From Undaria pinnatifida (lineage: Eukaryota; Sar; Phaeophyceae; Laminariales; Alariaceae): a DNA stretch of 64,000 nucleotides. Of the stretch, positions 12,395 to 23,829 are shown one piece after another. How positions within the stretch are numbered: position 1 is the first letter of the stretch; each line of letters starts with the position of its first letter. A program made the translations under genes and the position numbers. The notes under the pieces are model-generated. The model made no database searches, was not told the origin of the DNA, and worked only from the letters and a program-made list of their open reading frames with translations. The stretch is taken from the NCBI GenBank assembly GCA_012845835.1, contig JABAKD010000008.1, forward strand, positions 9,930,209-9,994,208, given 5' to 3'.

Positions 12395-12445
12395 AACTCT
12401 GTGGGACACGAACCCACTGTTCCAAATTGATACGCCGTCACTCTA
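12395..12445 (-). mobile_element. tRNA-like fragment, SINE head
   Basis: Read on the minus strand, GGCGTATCAA (A-box-like) is followed by GTGGGTTCGTGTCCC (B-box-like), the internal Pol III promoter layout. There is no complete cloverleaf, so this is a tRNA-derived fragment and not a tRNA gene. It points the same way as the SINE body at 12,716-12,890. Confidence 0.45.
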
Positions 12446-12489
12446 ATATTCAAATACGTGTATAGAATATATTTTCAGGACACGTCAGG

Positions 12490-12706
12490 TGTGAGTTCGA
12501 CGAATTTCAAGTCAGTACTCATATTTCGAATCTGCTTGCTGATACTTGTACTATGCTATGACATGTGGGTAAAAAAAATATGGGAGGGGTCCTTTTCTTT
12601 TATAAACAAATGTTTTTCTCCACTTCAATGATTGCTGCTAGTATTTTTACTTGAGGTGGGGAATTTTGGAGTAATCTATCATATCTATTTTATAAATTAA
12701 TTTCTT
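12490..12706 (+). repeat. Direct repeat of about 195 bp, copy b
   Basis: Second copy of the block at 11,999-12,190, separated by about 300 bp that includes a tRNA-like fragment. Confidence 0.65.
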
Positions 12707-12715
12707 GTTATCATC

Positions 12716-12890
12716 GCACTACGTACTCTCGCCCTCCCTCCCAGTAGAAACTCAGATCCGGGGTCACATAGCGGGTCCTCCCCCCCCCCTCCCCACTACG
12801 GTACGTGCCTTCATTTTTATCGCGAGAACACCTAATTCAGCATTTTCTTCCCTCGTCGACTCGCGTCGAATTGTATGACATAATTGTGCA
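12716..12890 (-). mobile_element. SINE-like element body, reverse copy
   Basis: Reverse complement of the body seen at 10,900-11,060, 48,170-48,330 and 58,680-58,830: CTCAGATCCGGGGTCACATA, GCGGGTCC, CGTGCCTTCATTTTTATCGC, TTCCCTCGTCGACTCGCGTC. Confidence 0.65.
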
Positions 12891-13000
12891 ATATTAATGT
12901 ACGAGTATTTTTTACGCAGTTTCCTTAGAGGATAAAAGCACTACCGATACCGAACGGAGTGAAGTTTTGCCACACGGAAAAAAACAGACCGCACCCCAGC

Positions 13001-13072
13001 CCCCTCTGTGAATACAAACAGGGTCCCACGGGGTGCCCCCTCTGTGAATACAAACAGGGTCCCACGGGGTGC
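13001..13072. repeat. 36-bp perfect tandem duplication
   Basis: CCCCCTCTGTGAATACAAAC and the next 16 bases occur twice in a row. A 24-bp near-duplicate (AATGAAAACCCCAA) follows at 13,210-13,250. No gene is called between here and 13,577. Confidence 0.85.
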
Positions 13073-13577
13073 AGCAGAAAATCCAAAATTCGCATGTCGA
13101 GATGACGTTACACGTGGGAAAAAAAAAAAAAAAAAGCGTGGGCAAATCGAAACAAAAAAATACAAGAAAAAGTTGGAAAATGGAAAAGAGAACTAAAAAA
13201 TTATGTCTTAAATGAAAACCCCAATGATGTCTTGAATGAAAACCCCAAGAGGGCAAGCAAAAGCTCCAGCGGTGGGAACGAAAACCTCCGGGGCTGCCGA
13301 GGCACTTGTTCCTCCCGTAACCACACCCTGGCGAACGAAAAACAAACCTGCCCCACGGCAGCACGCCACTCTGGGCAGAAACGTAAGGGTCTCTTGACAT
13401 CCATATTGATATCCCAACCCAAACGGCCCCTGTATTTCTGTCCACAGTGGTAAGCAGTATAAAGAATCGTCCGTCCCGTAGTAGCTTCGCCCGAGAGCGC
13501 TCGAGGTCACATCATAATAGCAGTAAAATAACAATAGCGGTGCAACAGCAGCCCCGTTACAGAGAGAAAGCTCGAGT

Positions 13578-16420
13578 TCACAGCAAATACTCAGTGGCGA
13601 GTAGCTCTTCCTTCTTCGTCGCCGGATCCACCACCCTCAAGCGGCCGTCGGGTGCAACCCCGATGGGAGTTACCGCCCTCCCCTCATCCCTGATCTCCAG
13701 GGGAAGAGACCAGTCTACCCATCTCGACCACTCGGAGAGTGCGGCGTCCGCGGAGTCCGTCCCCGAAGCCCACGAGCAGAGTTTTTCCGTGAGGGCCGCC
13801 GACAGCTCTCTAACAGCCTGCGGCATGGAGGAGAGCAAGGCGGGGACAACGGGAGCCCGGGGGCAACAAATTGGGCTCGAAACGTTGCCGGGGTAGGGTC
13901 AGAGAGCGCACGCATGTGTTGCTTGTCGCAGCCGTTTGACCGTTGACCACGCATTCCTTTTGAGGCGGAGCACCACTCCGACCCCTACTAGACACCTGCA
14001 ACATCTGGGCGCTCACTACGTGTTTCCATATACCTTGTATTACATAAACACTTCCTACATAGTCGATGGTGGACCGAGGAACGTTTTCGACAGGGATGTC
14101 TTCAATAACACCGATCTTCGCGAAAGGCTCGAGCTGCACAACACGCTAGTGTCGTGGGTTCATTAATCGGTTGCGTTCAGGGAGGAACCTTGCAGAAATT
14201 GACCCGGGTTGTTGAGGCAGATAACTCAATGACTTTTTGTCAATCTGCTGGCAACACACGCCAATAAACCACTGTCCATCAACAATGCAAACCATCCCGC
14301 ACAAGAAGGTAGAAGGTCTGCCAATCGTACTGAAATACATTATCGCAACAACCAACAGTCGACAATCGACACCCAGAAAACCAAACAGCCAGTAACGCAC
14401 ACACCCGCGGTGCGCACACACGCACACAGACGCGCACACACGTGTCATACAATCATACCTCGTCAGAGGTATCCGCTCCGAAGTCGGCGAGGCACGTAGC
14501 CGTCCTACCGCGGTGTGGACCCTGGCGAGGAACGTCCGGCTTGTGTCTCACGTTGACTCCGATGCCGACCAGCAAGAACGGGAGTTCCGCCTCGATCAAC
14601 ACCCCGGCCACCTTGGACCCCCCTATCAAGACGTCGTTAGGCCACTTAAGAGAAACCCGGGAATTTGACGAATCTATCCCCTGCTCAGAAGACGAGAATA
14701 GGGACGGAAGTGGTTCCTGCTGCTGCTGTTGCTGTTGCTGTCGCTGTCCCTCGTCCGTGCCCGGGAGAACGGGCAATTCTTGGCGTTTTAGCCGACGCTG
14801 AATCTCTGCAGTGTCGTAAGTTAAAAGACGCGATCGAGAGAGGCGCACGGATTGCTCCTGTGATGCGATCGCGTGCGATGGTGTGCGATGGTCTGCGAGC
14901 GTCTGAGCCCCACCCACCGAGCGGATTTCCAACAGGTGTGCATACGACCAGCGGCATTTGTTCAAGCGCCGCAAATCGCGCAAAACGTACAGCCAGCAGT
15001 ACGGTTGGAGTGCTGCAAATCGCACGGTGGGCGGATCGTCGACGACTGAGGGTAGGGCAACTTAGGGCGGATGTGCGGGTCACGGGCGGCACTCTGGCGC
15101 CTTTGTGGAGTCCCTTTCTTGAAAATGCGCTTCGCGTGATAGCCGAAGCAACACCCCTTACCCCAGTTCTTCTGCCCCCTAAATTTTCTGCCGTAGCGGA
15201 GCCCTTGGGGCGTAGCTGCGCGCTAAGTGCGTCGCGAGAGAACAGCTCACAAAAACAGTCCAATAATCAAGAAGAAAGCGGATCTCTCGTGGGGATCACC
15301 GCAGAGGTTTTGAAAACACTATGTATTTTGCATCCGTTCATGTGCGAATTAAGAGCAGTAAACCCTTCAAGAAAAACGTTAAAAATCAGGCTTCGCTTGC
15401 ACATTTGCAGTTACAGCAGTGCTCCCAGAAAGACACGAACACTTGAAAATGATGCTTTGCATCGCTTTATGTGTATAGCGCATAACCCAAGAAAGAAAAA
15501 ACAATGCCGCGCTTCGCTCGCAACACTTTCAAGAACAACGGTCCTCGATACACCGACACTCGCACATTCTCAACCAAATCGCTCATGTCTTGATGGCACA
15601 CCCCCTCAACCCTCAACCCTCCAACCTCCCCCCCCCTATCCCTCCACCCCGTCCAGTCGTCTCGCTCCATCTGCCCAACCCACCTGGCGCGATCAACGTG
15701 CCCACCCGGAGAGGAATGAGGCTGAGAGGTACGGGTACCTGGTCTAGAGGGACCGCCACCGTGAGAAAAACGTTTCCGGGAAGGCCTATCCATGCTCGGC
15801 CTTTCGTGCCCCTGCCCCGCAGCTGTTCCCGCGCAGCAACAGCGAAGACCCCCTTCGCGCTGCTCCCCTAAGAAACGGTACGCGCGTGGCCGAACGGATG
15901 CGTCGGATAGGGAACAAATGTGTTAGATAGCAGCCATGTTGCCCATAGCATTGGTCGGACCCATCGCGACCAAAAACATGACGAGTACGACTTTTATGAA
16001 GCGTCCATTCATTAGGAAGAACTTACACCAGTCGAGTGATGCTCTCCTACCCGGTACAACCAAAAACCATCGCGCTCAGCCGGGCGGGCGTCGAGGCAAA
16101 TACTACAGGGCGTGTATTAACACGTTTGTCGGAACACACCACGGTACAAAAACAAAATGCGCTCCTGGAAAGCTCAAGAGCATTGACCGCATATTTTAAT
16201 AGTTGTCGGGGGACACAGCCACGAAAAAAAAAAGCAACATGCCTCCCTGGAAACCTCAACAGCATGGTTTGAAAACTCAAACTTTCAACCCATTCATATT
16301 TTAGTACGGCAGGGGGTGCCACCGGAGCCCTCGCCTCCTTGCCTGCTGGTTGACGATGAGCGTCTTGACCTCGTCCATCGTAGAATTGACCGAGTCCAAC
16401 CACGTGAAAGAAGAAGTCAT
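13578..16420 (-). CDS. Biotin-protein ligase (holocarboxylase synthetase)
   Basis: It attaches biotin, via biotinyl-5'-AMP, to the target lysine of biotin-dependent carboxylases. Four minus-strand exons keep frame: 16,420-16,343, 15,867-15,684, 14,805-14,459 and 13,817-13,578 (TGA), predicting 282 residues. Family signatures run in order: DSVNSTMDE (about residues 9-17); GRGTKGRAW (44-52), the biotin/ATP loop; LKWPNDV with the key Lys about 141; KVAGVLIE; LLVGIGVNV (165-173). The last exon has the C-terminal cap (TPIGVAPDGRLRVV). The order and length fit a compact catalytic-plus-cap ligase. Intron 1 has a GC donor (CAG|GCAAGG) and introns 2 and 3 have GTGGGT and GTATGA. An eight-Gln run encoded by CAG/CAA sits between GRG and KWPND. 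The frame stays open upstream to about 16,505, so an extra N-terminal exon such as an organelle transit peptide is possible. Identity is secure; the exact start is less so. Confidence 0.9.
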
Positions 16421-17117
16421 GCCCCCCTCGCCTCCTCCGCACCCCGTCTCCGATGTGGGCCCGGCGTCACCCAAGGGCTTGTCGGGCGTTGCTGCATGGC
16501 GTTACAGTAGGGGTGGTGGGGCGAGCGGTAGCCGGCCGTAGGTGACAGCAATCAGGTGGAACATGCACGCGTCTTCTACATACGTCCGCGTCGAACGATG
16601 ACTCATAGCACCTTACTAAAAGCGAGCGGCCGGTGTATCATGCAGCATGCAAAGATGAGTATCGACCCAAAAATTATTCGTACTTACAGCTGACGTTGTT
16701 ACAATAATTTTATACTTCGTATAAAATACCGCTAGGAGCGGAGAGAACGCGCCTCTGTGCGATCGATTCTCAAAGTAATTTCGCTATTGTACTCTTGGCG
16801 CACACGTGTGTGCGTCCTCTCCGATCCGTACGATACAATCGATCCCTGTGCGCAAATAACAATAAATCGTTTCGATCTTGTCTTTATTTACGCACCCCCT
16901 GCGCGTTCTCTCCGACCCGTGCTACACTGGATGAAAGCAACCTACACTTCCACGTGTGCACCGCCATGGTCCCATGCGCAAAGCAGTAGAGCCCCGATGA
17001 TGCACCTACCGAATATAAAGGCACTGCGATGAACCGTACTTTTCCATGTCGCAGCTCAAAAATGTCTTGGAGCTACTGACGGTAGCACGCAACTTCACAC
17101 CCGGAGTGGGTGTTTTC
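16421..17117. other. Gene-free stretch upstream of the ligase gene
   Basis: Probably contains the promoter of the minus-strand biotin ligase gene, but no defined element can be named. The part at 16,790-16,925 (GTCCTCTCCGATCCGTACGA, GATCCCTGTGCGCAAATAAC) resembles 18,528-18,615. Confidence 0.4.
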
Positions 17118-17640
17118 GGGTGGGGGGGGGGGGGTACTCGGTTAGTGCAAGTGTCCGCAGTCGTTTGACCATAGACCTTCGCATCCCTACGATGCCGGGA
17201 CGGAGCACCTCGGGTGCTCACCAACCAGGCAGACATTGCTTGCACGAATTGCGAAGCGCCGTGAGGTGTTCGGCGAGTGGCATGAAGGGTGAACTGCATC
17301 CTTCCAATAACCGCTCGTAAGACGGACTTCGGCACCTTGTGCCTACTTTCTTGCTTATGGATGACAGCGCCAATGAGATACTTTGTTTTCTGCTGTGGCC
17401 ACTCCAGAGACAGCAATGGGTATTACTATGTAACTGCCTCGTGGGTGCCTTACCATATTCACACTACGTGATGCGATCATTCCCCTTTTGCCGAGTTAGG
17501 GTTCTCCACCCCGCACAATACGATCTAACTCGATAACCATCCTGGTGACCGCAAAAAAAAAAAAAAATGTACCCTGGTTGTCTAGCTCACGCAGTGATCG
17601 GCATGTTTTACAGCGTCGTTGCCAACCAACGCCAACCCCA
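17118..17640 (+). mobile_element. G-run repeat family, full-length copy 1
   Basis: It begins with a run of G (17,119-17,132) and GTACTC. It continues through TTCGCATCCCTACGATGCCG, CACCAACCAGGCAGACATTG, GAAGCGCCGTGAGGTGTTCG, GCACCTTGTGCCTACTTTC, CTCGTGGGTGCCTTACCATA and TACCCTGGTTGTCTAGCTCA to ACAGCGTCGTTGCCAACC. The copy at 37,682-38,225 matches block for block. Partial copies always keep the G-run end, so they are shortened from the other end, which suggests copying that starts at the G/C-run end. On the minus strand a frame with ATRRTPHGAS and MSAW is shared between copies, but no protein family is recognised. Confidence 0.75.
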
Positions 17641-18341
17641 ATGCACGTCCTCTGTTCCATAAGTTAGAGTACCTAAGGGCAATACTGCTGTAGGTTGTTT
17701 GGGTCTAACGGTATTGGTGACGATGTTGTAGTCGGGTTCGGTAGAAAGGTGAAGCGCAGACAAATCTAATAATACAGAAGAAAAAAAAATCGAAGCTACA
17801 ATTCAATACAGTACAAATAATGGGTCAAAATATACCCAATTCGAGCAACACTTATGAATTCTTTGAGTTTTGTTTCAGAACGTTCTTGGGAATGGGCGAT
17901 AACGACTTTAGTGTGGAGCATACCGGGGTGAGGGTGCGGCAGAAGAGGCGGGGACGTTGGACGTTGGAAAGGGTAGTAAAACATGATCAGGAGACCTTTA
18001 AGCAGCAAGCCCCAGCGATGACGAGGGGACTTTTTTTTTTCCCAACATTTTTCCCTGGCGCTTTCTTTCCTGGGAAAGGGAAGACTTTCGGCCATGTTTG
18101 GGTCGACTGATTGTTTCGGGGCCGTTGGGCCGCATGGTTCAAGCACGAGCTGCAAAATAAAACAAAATAAAATGCATTTAACTAAAAAAACGCCGAAGAA
18201 CAGAAAAAAAACACCGAAAAACAGACTGGACAACGTTAAGGATCCGTACAAAATTAGGTACCCTAACTTATGGGACAGAGGAAGTATCATGTTTTACAGC
18301 GTCGGTGCAAACCGAGGCCAACTATCATGTATATATAGTAA
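17641..18341. other. Gene-free stretch
   Basis: No gene. Near 18,290-18,312 the string TGTTTTACAGCGTCGGTGCA matches the tail end of the G-run repeat family, so a tail fragment lies immediately before the head fragment that starts at 18,342. Confidence 0.4.
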
Positions 18342-18500
18342 GGGGGGGGGTGCACTCATTTCATGCATAGCCGTAGTCTTAAGACCATAGCCCCTCACAT
18401 CCCTACTATGCCGGGAAGGAGCATGTCGGGTTTTCACCGACCAGGCAGACATCGCGTGCACCAAAGGCGAAGCGCCGTGAGGTGTTCGGCGAGTCGCATG
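18342..18500 (+). mobile_element. G-run repeat family, head fragment
   Basis: A run of nine G followed by TGCACTCATTTCATGCATAG, GTCTTAAGACCATAG, CACCGACCAGGCAGACATCG and GCCGTGAGGTGTTCGGCGAG. It is the first 160 bp of the family, with the tail lost or rearranged. Confidence 0.75.
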
Positions 18501-21368
18501 AAGGAGGGGGGGGCGCACCGTACGAACTCGATGATCCCTGTGCGGAAATTCAATTACATATCTTCATTCTAGCCGTTTTGGCGAACTCCTGTGCGTTGTC
18601 TCCGATCCGTGTGGGATTACTGATCCGCGACGTCCTCTCCGCTCTTCACCGTACTTGGGCGTGTTTACCTTTCCCATTGTTTACATGGCACTATCGACTA
18701 GCCTACTTTAGCCATAATGCTATACAACGAACAGCTCCATTCCCTGCGGAATCTGCGGTTGCAACTGAGTGAACGATTACCTCCGGGGTTGTCCTGAGCA
18801 GGCGCAAAAGACTCCTTCAAGTTGTTCGGCATGACGATCGAGAAGCGAAGCGGTGGCGGTCGCGCCGCAGGTCTGCCAGTAGGAAGGCGGTTATACAAGC
18901 GGAGCACCAGCAGCAAGCAGTGGCATCGAGTGGGAAACAGCAGCAACAATGCGAGCAGGTAGTAGGGTGAGTACTTGTGGCGGTGGTGTTAGTTGTTTAT
19001 TGCTGTTTGTTGCACTTACGTTTATAGCATGGCGTTACATTGGCGTTGTTTTTTTCGGTGATAATTGGTCGATGGTATTGCTAAAGTTGTAGCTGCGGTT
19101 GTTGCTCGTTGTTTTGTTATACTGCTGCTGTTGCTTGTTGTTGGTTTTACTGTTGTTGATGTTGTGGGTCGGAAGTACCGCGGCAGGTAGATCTCTATGT
19201 TCAGATTGAGTGTGGAGACCGGCCTAGGTGGGGTTGTGTGGCGATGGTACCACACCCTCGGGGGGCAGCAACGAAAGGAAATGTCTGAGAACCCCAGCCG
19301 AGCATACAGACAGGATGGCCTTGAAGGACTATAGTGATAATGAGGCGGTACGATCTAGGGGATAGAACCTGGTATACACAACGTTAATATAAATATTGTG
19401 TTCAAGCGGGCCTACCCTGCCCATAGGGACTTTGTCCGCAAGAATCAGGGCACCAAGGCTGCATTCCGCCCTTTAGGCATCGGCAGTACTGCCCCAAAAG
19501 CAAGACATACCTCCAACGTCCCGGGTTGACAAAGACGTCTAACGACAGCCCGTCACCAAAACATGAGCACCGGGACACGGGCGTACCGCCGACGTGTTCA
19601 ACACTAGAACCTATTACCTGGTATCATGGTATCAGTCTACAATAAGCATAAGCCCGATACCAGGTAGGGAATAAGAAATAATGCTTGAAAAATGTGCGAA
19701 GTGTCGACATCTTAGAGAGGGGATGATAATTGAGCATCCCCGAATCAACCAATGGATGTTTCAATCCTTCGATCTATCTGCATAGGGATGCGATAATCAA
19801 GCGAGTCTTGGGTTTGTGAAAGCAGGATCGCATGGACTCAAATCCGTATCTAGCTTACACTTATCGTTTTTCATATCGAGCTTATACTTACTGTCGGACT
19901 TATAACTACGTATCAGCAAGCGTCCGTAAAAGTTAACTTTTCACATATTCGACGGATCAGAGAGATCCCTATTCGTGATCTGTGTATTTTAGGGAAGGCA
20001 GATCCCTGGTCATATCACCCGCATGGGCTATAAATAATGCTTCCGGGTGGGGGGCCGGATGGTCTGAACGATTTACGAATAATAGCACATGTTTCCGACA
20101 CAGATCCTGCACAACATCCCACGACGACAGATGCAGGATCTAGATTATCTAGATCGTGATCTGTCCCATGTGTGCAACTTTTTCGAAAATTGCAGTCCGT
20201 CATCACACTGCCTACGTTAGGCTAACTCTTATGGGAGACGAAACCGGAAAACAGAAAATGTTTTTTTAGAGATTCAAGGAAGAATTTCTTGCCGGTTTCC
20301 GATTTATCGACTCTTATCGATTGACCAAAAACAGGCATATCAAACGTAATTTATGTATTTCGGAAATGGCCTAGCCAAACGAAACTAAGCACCAATAAGG
20401 ACGCGTGGTAAGATAGAGGTGCACCACTTTTTTCTAATACTACCCCTCAATTCGGGAGCTCAAGATCTCTCCCAAAAACTGATTTGGAAAAAATTAAAAC
20501 TGCTACCCCGGATGAAAAAACCCATGGCCCAGGTATACAACGAGAATCACGCAAAAAAAAAATGGCCTCTTTCAACGATTTTGGGTTAAGGAGCCCCGTC
20601 AGTCAGAAAACATTTCGGACGAAAACTGATACCTCTGTTGTAGCACGCGTCTCTGCACGGTTCCAGAGTCGAACGAAACTGAGGTTTTTTAAACCCAACA
20701 CTGGAGGCATAACGCGCCGGGCCACACCACCCGTACATCATATCATACTCTCTCGGAATCTCCTCTCCAGTCTCGGACACGGCATCGCGGCAAATAGCGG
20801 TAGCTGGGGACTCAAGACTCCGGTGATGGCGAGTCATCGACTGCACCGCATACCCTTGGCTGCTGTCGTTGTGTGTTTGAGCTCTCTGCAACGCCAACAA
20901 CTAACCGCTTGCTGCTGCTTGCTTGCGTGTGCGAGACAAAGCGACACGCGAAGACACGGGGACAAGGAAGATGAAATTGGACACAAGCACAAGAGCACGC
21001 GCCGCTTTTGCGAGCGCACGGGCTACTACTTTGCAGTGCCTGCGGTTTGTCCTCGCCTTGATGCCCCAGCAGACTGACAAGCTCAAGGATCATACATACG
21101 ACTAAGGGAACCAACTCCTTTCCGAGGAGGTTCCGCATCCCTTACTCCCTCCCTCCAACGTCCTCCCAACTCAAACGAAACCCCGGCATGCACGAAACAC
21201 CGTAAGATTGCAAAATACGAAATTCGATAGATGAATCTGGGCCGAACAAAAAACAGAAGTACCTGCCAGTTCTGTTTTCCGGTCTCGTCCCCCATAAGAG
21301 TCAGCGTTAGAAATTTTTGTTGTGGGTGGACGCGATTGGCGCACCAACAAGAAATAAGCGTGCCCCCT
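18501..21368. other. Mostly gene-free stretch with palindromic patches
   Basis: No recognised gene. Features are GAT/GGTATC-rich inverted stretches near 19,610-19,680, a GATCC-rich palindromic patch at 19,960-20,200 (CAGATCCTGCACAACATC, GCAGGATCTAGATTATCTAG) that resembles 32,025-32,110, and a candidate exon at 18,795-18,948. Overlapping frames at 20,484-21,138 have no family signature. Confidence 0.4.
18795..18948 (+). CDS. Candidate internal exon (weak)
   Basis: Sequence after TGTCCTGAGCAG is open and codes for a basic then Gln-rich stretch (EAKRWRSRRRSASRK, then QQQAVASSGKQQQQCEQ), ending CAG|GTAGTAGGG with a stronger GTGAGT seven bases on. Acceptor, composition and donor fit an exon, but no neighbours or family are recognised. 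Chance is a real alternative. Confidence 0.2.
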
Positions 21369-21988
21369 TTACTCCTTTTCCCCGAAGCTCTTGGCGCGCA
21401 CGACGAACCGCATCACTACTTCGGCATAGCAGGTATCATACTCCGCCTTCGGGCTGTATCTTGTGCGCGTACATGAACGGACCTCGTTGGGTTCGTATGT
21501 TATCATATGATACTGATGTACGAGAATGACAAACTCCGCACCTTCGCTCGAAGGAGAGTGGTGGGGTCGACTTCTAGCGACTACACGTACAGCAGTGGAG
21601 CAGGTGTCCAAAGGCATAACGTGACCAGACGGCTTCTTCGTCGCCTATTTACCTGGAATATAGTCATGTCGGGATCTCACCTACAACGGCCGCGGTGAGC
21701 AAGAGAGCTCGTTGGGGCTGACAGCGCCTCGCCTCCAGAAGGGACGGTTGCCCCCCAAAAAGCCGCACCTCCTGTGGAAGGACCTACTGCCGGGGTAAGG
21801 CCTGACAAGGCCCGCCGCCTGCCGATGCCGTTCTTTCTGTTGGTGCTGGCGCTGTTGGTGCTGCTGCTGACGCCGCAGCTGCCGATGCCGCTGCTGTACA
21901 ACCACCCGCAGCGCTGCCCCGACCTTCGGAGGCTTAGAACAGGTAACGACGATAACGCTGCTACTGCCGTTGTTGCTGTTGCTGTTGC

Positions 21989-22019
<31 letters not shown>

Positions 22020-22276
22020 GCTGCTGCCGCTGCTGCTGCTCTCGTGAGCGATGCGGTCATTCCATGCCCGTGCTCCAGCTGCTGCTGGCTGCCTCCTCCC
22101 TCTATCACTGCAGTCTCGGCTACTGGTATGTCCGAACCAGAGCTGCGTTTTCTGCGAGTGGAGATAGGGGTTTCAGTTGAGACGAACGCTGCTGGTTCTG
22201 CGGCACAGCCGATCAGTCGATGATGGAGGAGGCAGAAGATGAGGTGCAAAAGCAGGGCTGTGCGACAGTAGGCCAT
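21369..22276 (-). CDS. Putative secreted or membrane protein, signal-peptide first exon
   Basis: The exon starts at ATG 22,276 and runs to 21,681, where GTAG|GTGAGATCC is a strong donor (phase 2). Residues 1-25 look like a signal peptide: basic start, hydrophobic core LLLHLIFCLLHH, then GCAAE. A low-complexity Ala/Thr tract follows, encoded by expanded GTT/GCT triplets (read as ACN and GCN on this strand), then Ser/Gly-rich sequence. An in-frame ATG lies further upstream at 22,363. A phase-compatible second exon could be 21,573-21,369 (after CGCTAG, ending in TAA), giving about 265 residues, but this is weak. No family is recognised. Most of the exon lies in the segment duplicated at 29,033-30,140, where the copy is truncated; this copy is the one with the intact 3' donor. 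Confidence 0.45.
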
Positions 22277-22934
22277 GCACCTACCCGGCACACCTGGCAC
22301 GCTGTGACCTTTAAACTTGCGAACTTTGGGTGGTTCGATTAATTCGAGGTTTGCACACGACAATGAGGCGTTATGGTTCAGATACTTGGTTCAGAAAGAA
22401 ATTGTTCAAAGGAGATGGCATCTCCATCGTCCGGTCTGTCTCACACGCCCGTCGTGCGGGGTCTCGCACAAGGTCCACAAGAGAGCTTCCGAGGGCGAAA
22501 GACGAGGGGGGGATAAACAAAAAACTTGGCTAGGGCGTAGTTGATGATAACCCAGGTGAGGATGGCGATTGCGTGTGCATGGTGGGGGTCAAGTGACAGC
22601 CCTTTTTTGTTTTCGCTGCGTTCTTGGTGTGCAGTTCCTGTACGGACGAAAATTTAATAACCGTGTAGATATTAATATTTATAATAATATCGGTCGTTAA
22701 ATTTCCGTCCATTATTGTACGCTTGTTCACACTTCGTGACGTTGGTGGCATGACTGCTTACTGCTTGCTGCTGCCGCTGCTGCTGCCTCAGCGCCGTCTT
22801 GTGCTCAGTACAACCCCGGACAAACTCCGGCGTGGCGTCTTTATTCCTTTGCGCCTCCTCTAGCGCCCCCGTTGAAATCCAATTGCCAATTGCGGAATCA
22901 AACGCGCCGCGCAGCAGAAAAAATGCAGGGCTTT
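21824..22934. repeat. 1.1-kb segmental duplication, copy 1
   Basis: Matches 29,033-30,140 throughout. By eye the copies differ by one triplet in the GTT tract and one base (22,312, T here and G in the other copy). It includes most of the signal-peptide exon and its upstream region. It ends exactly where the 232-bp direct repeat begins. Confidence 0.95.
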
Positions 22935-23162
22935 GTTTGATATCTTTCGAATTGCTTGGTTATTATTGTGTCTGTGACTTGGGAGGGAGAGCACCCCGAG
23001 AGACCAATCTACCGCAACCAACCTTGACGGTATTCCACTGGTGGTCTCTACTCTAAATCCCGTCTCTCCCTCCGTTAACCACTAGCCAGGTCCCAACCGA
23101 AACCCATGCAGTCTAAGACGACTGAGTCCCACCCACGGTACGATACCGTGGAAACTCCTCCA
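22931..23162 (+). repeat. 232-bp perfect direct repeat, copy a
   Basis: Identical by eye to 23,582-23,813 and separated from it by 419 bp. From base 22,934 it starts TGTTTGATATC and ends CTCCA, the TG...CA ends typical of an LTR. No primer-binding site, polypurine tract or target duplication is evident, so a miniature LTR element (TRIM) is only one possibility. Confidence 0.9.
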
Positions 23163-23581
23163 TCCGACTCCTAAGTGAACCAACTGTTGTATATACCAAT
23201 ATCAGTTAATTCCTAGTGCACAGAAATGAAGACAAACACAATTGTCGTAAAATACACAGTGCGACATTTCCCCCTTCTCCTCACCTTCGAAAGAAAAAGG
23301 GTGGGTGGGTGGGAGAAATATCACGAGAGCCGACCTAATGCTGGGTCGCTGGCCGGCTACTAACACTTGCCTCTTCTCTGGTCGCACAGCCTACACGGTA
23401 CCGTCCCTTGCCCTCCGACGTGCGGGCTTACCTAGCTGCGCGAGTCAACCGAAGAGTGATGGCCACCAACTACCGTGTGGTGGACCGTTACCAGAGCATG
23501 GAACAACAACCCTAAATTCTTTCGCGTCCAAACAAACCACGGGTTACGCCGCTTTCGGTTCCCGAAGGTCATAACCCTCTC
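23163..23581. other. 419-bp segment between the direct repeats
   Basis: No convincing gene. A short plus-strand frame (23,305-23,574) follows a pyrimidine-rich TTGCCTCTTCTCTGGTCGCACAG acceptor-like site, but it has no recognised family. Confidence 0.35.
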
Positions 23582-23813
23582 CTTTGTTTGATATCTTTCG
23601 AATTGCTTGGTTATTATTGTGTCTGTGACTTGGGAGGGAGAGCACCCCGAGAGACCAATCTACCGCAACCAACCTTGACGGTATTCCACTGGTGGTCTCT
23701 ACTCTAAATCCCGTCTCTCCCTCCGTTAACCACTAGCCAGGTCCCAACCGAAACCCATGCAGTCTAAGACGACTGAGTCCCACCCACGGTACGATACCGT
23801 GGAAACTCCTCCA
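23582..23813 (+). repeat. 232-bp perfect direct repeat, copy b
   Basis: Second identical copy. It is followed directly by unrelated sequence leading into the 3' end of the tyrosine-recombinase region (minus strand). Confidence 0.9.
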
Positions 23814-23829
23814 AACACGAGGTCGCCGA

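Noticed and set aside
14665-15747. A 360-codon plus-strand open frame
   Set aside because: It runs antisense across exon 3 and intron 2 of the biotin ligase gene and has no family resemblance.
20484-21138. Overlapping frames of 100-200 codons on both strands
   Set aside because: Mutually overlapping, no conserved domain, no coherent splice structure that I can support.
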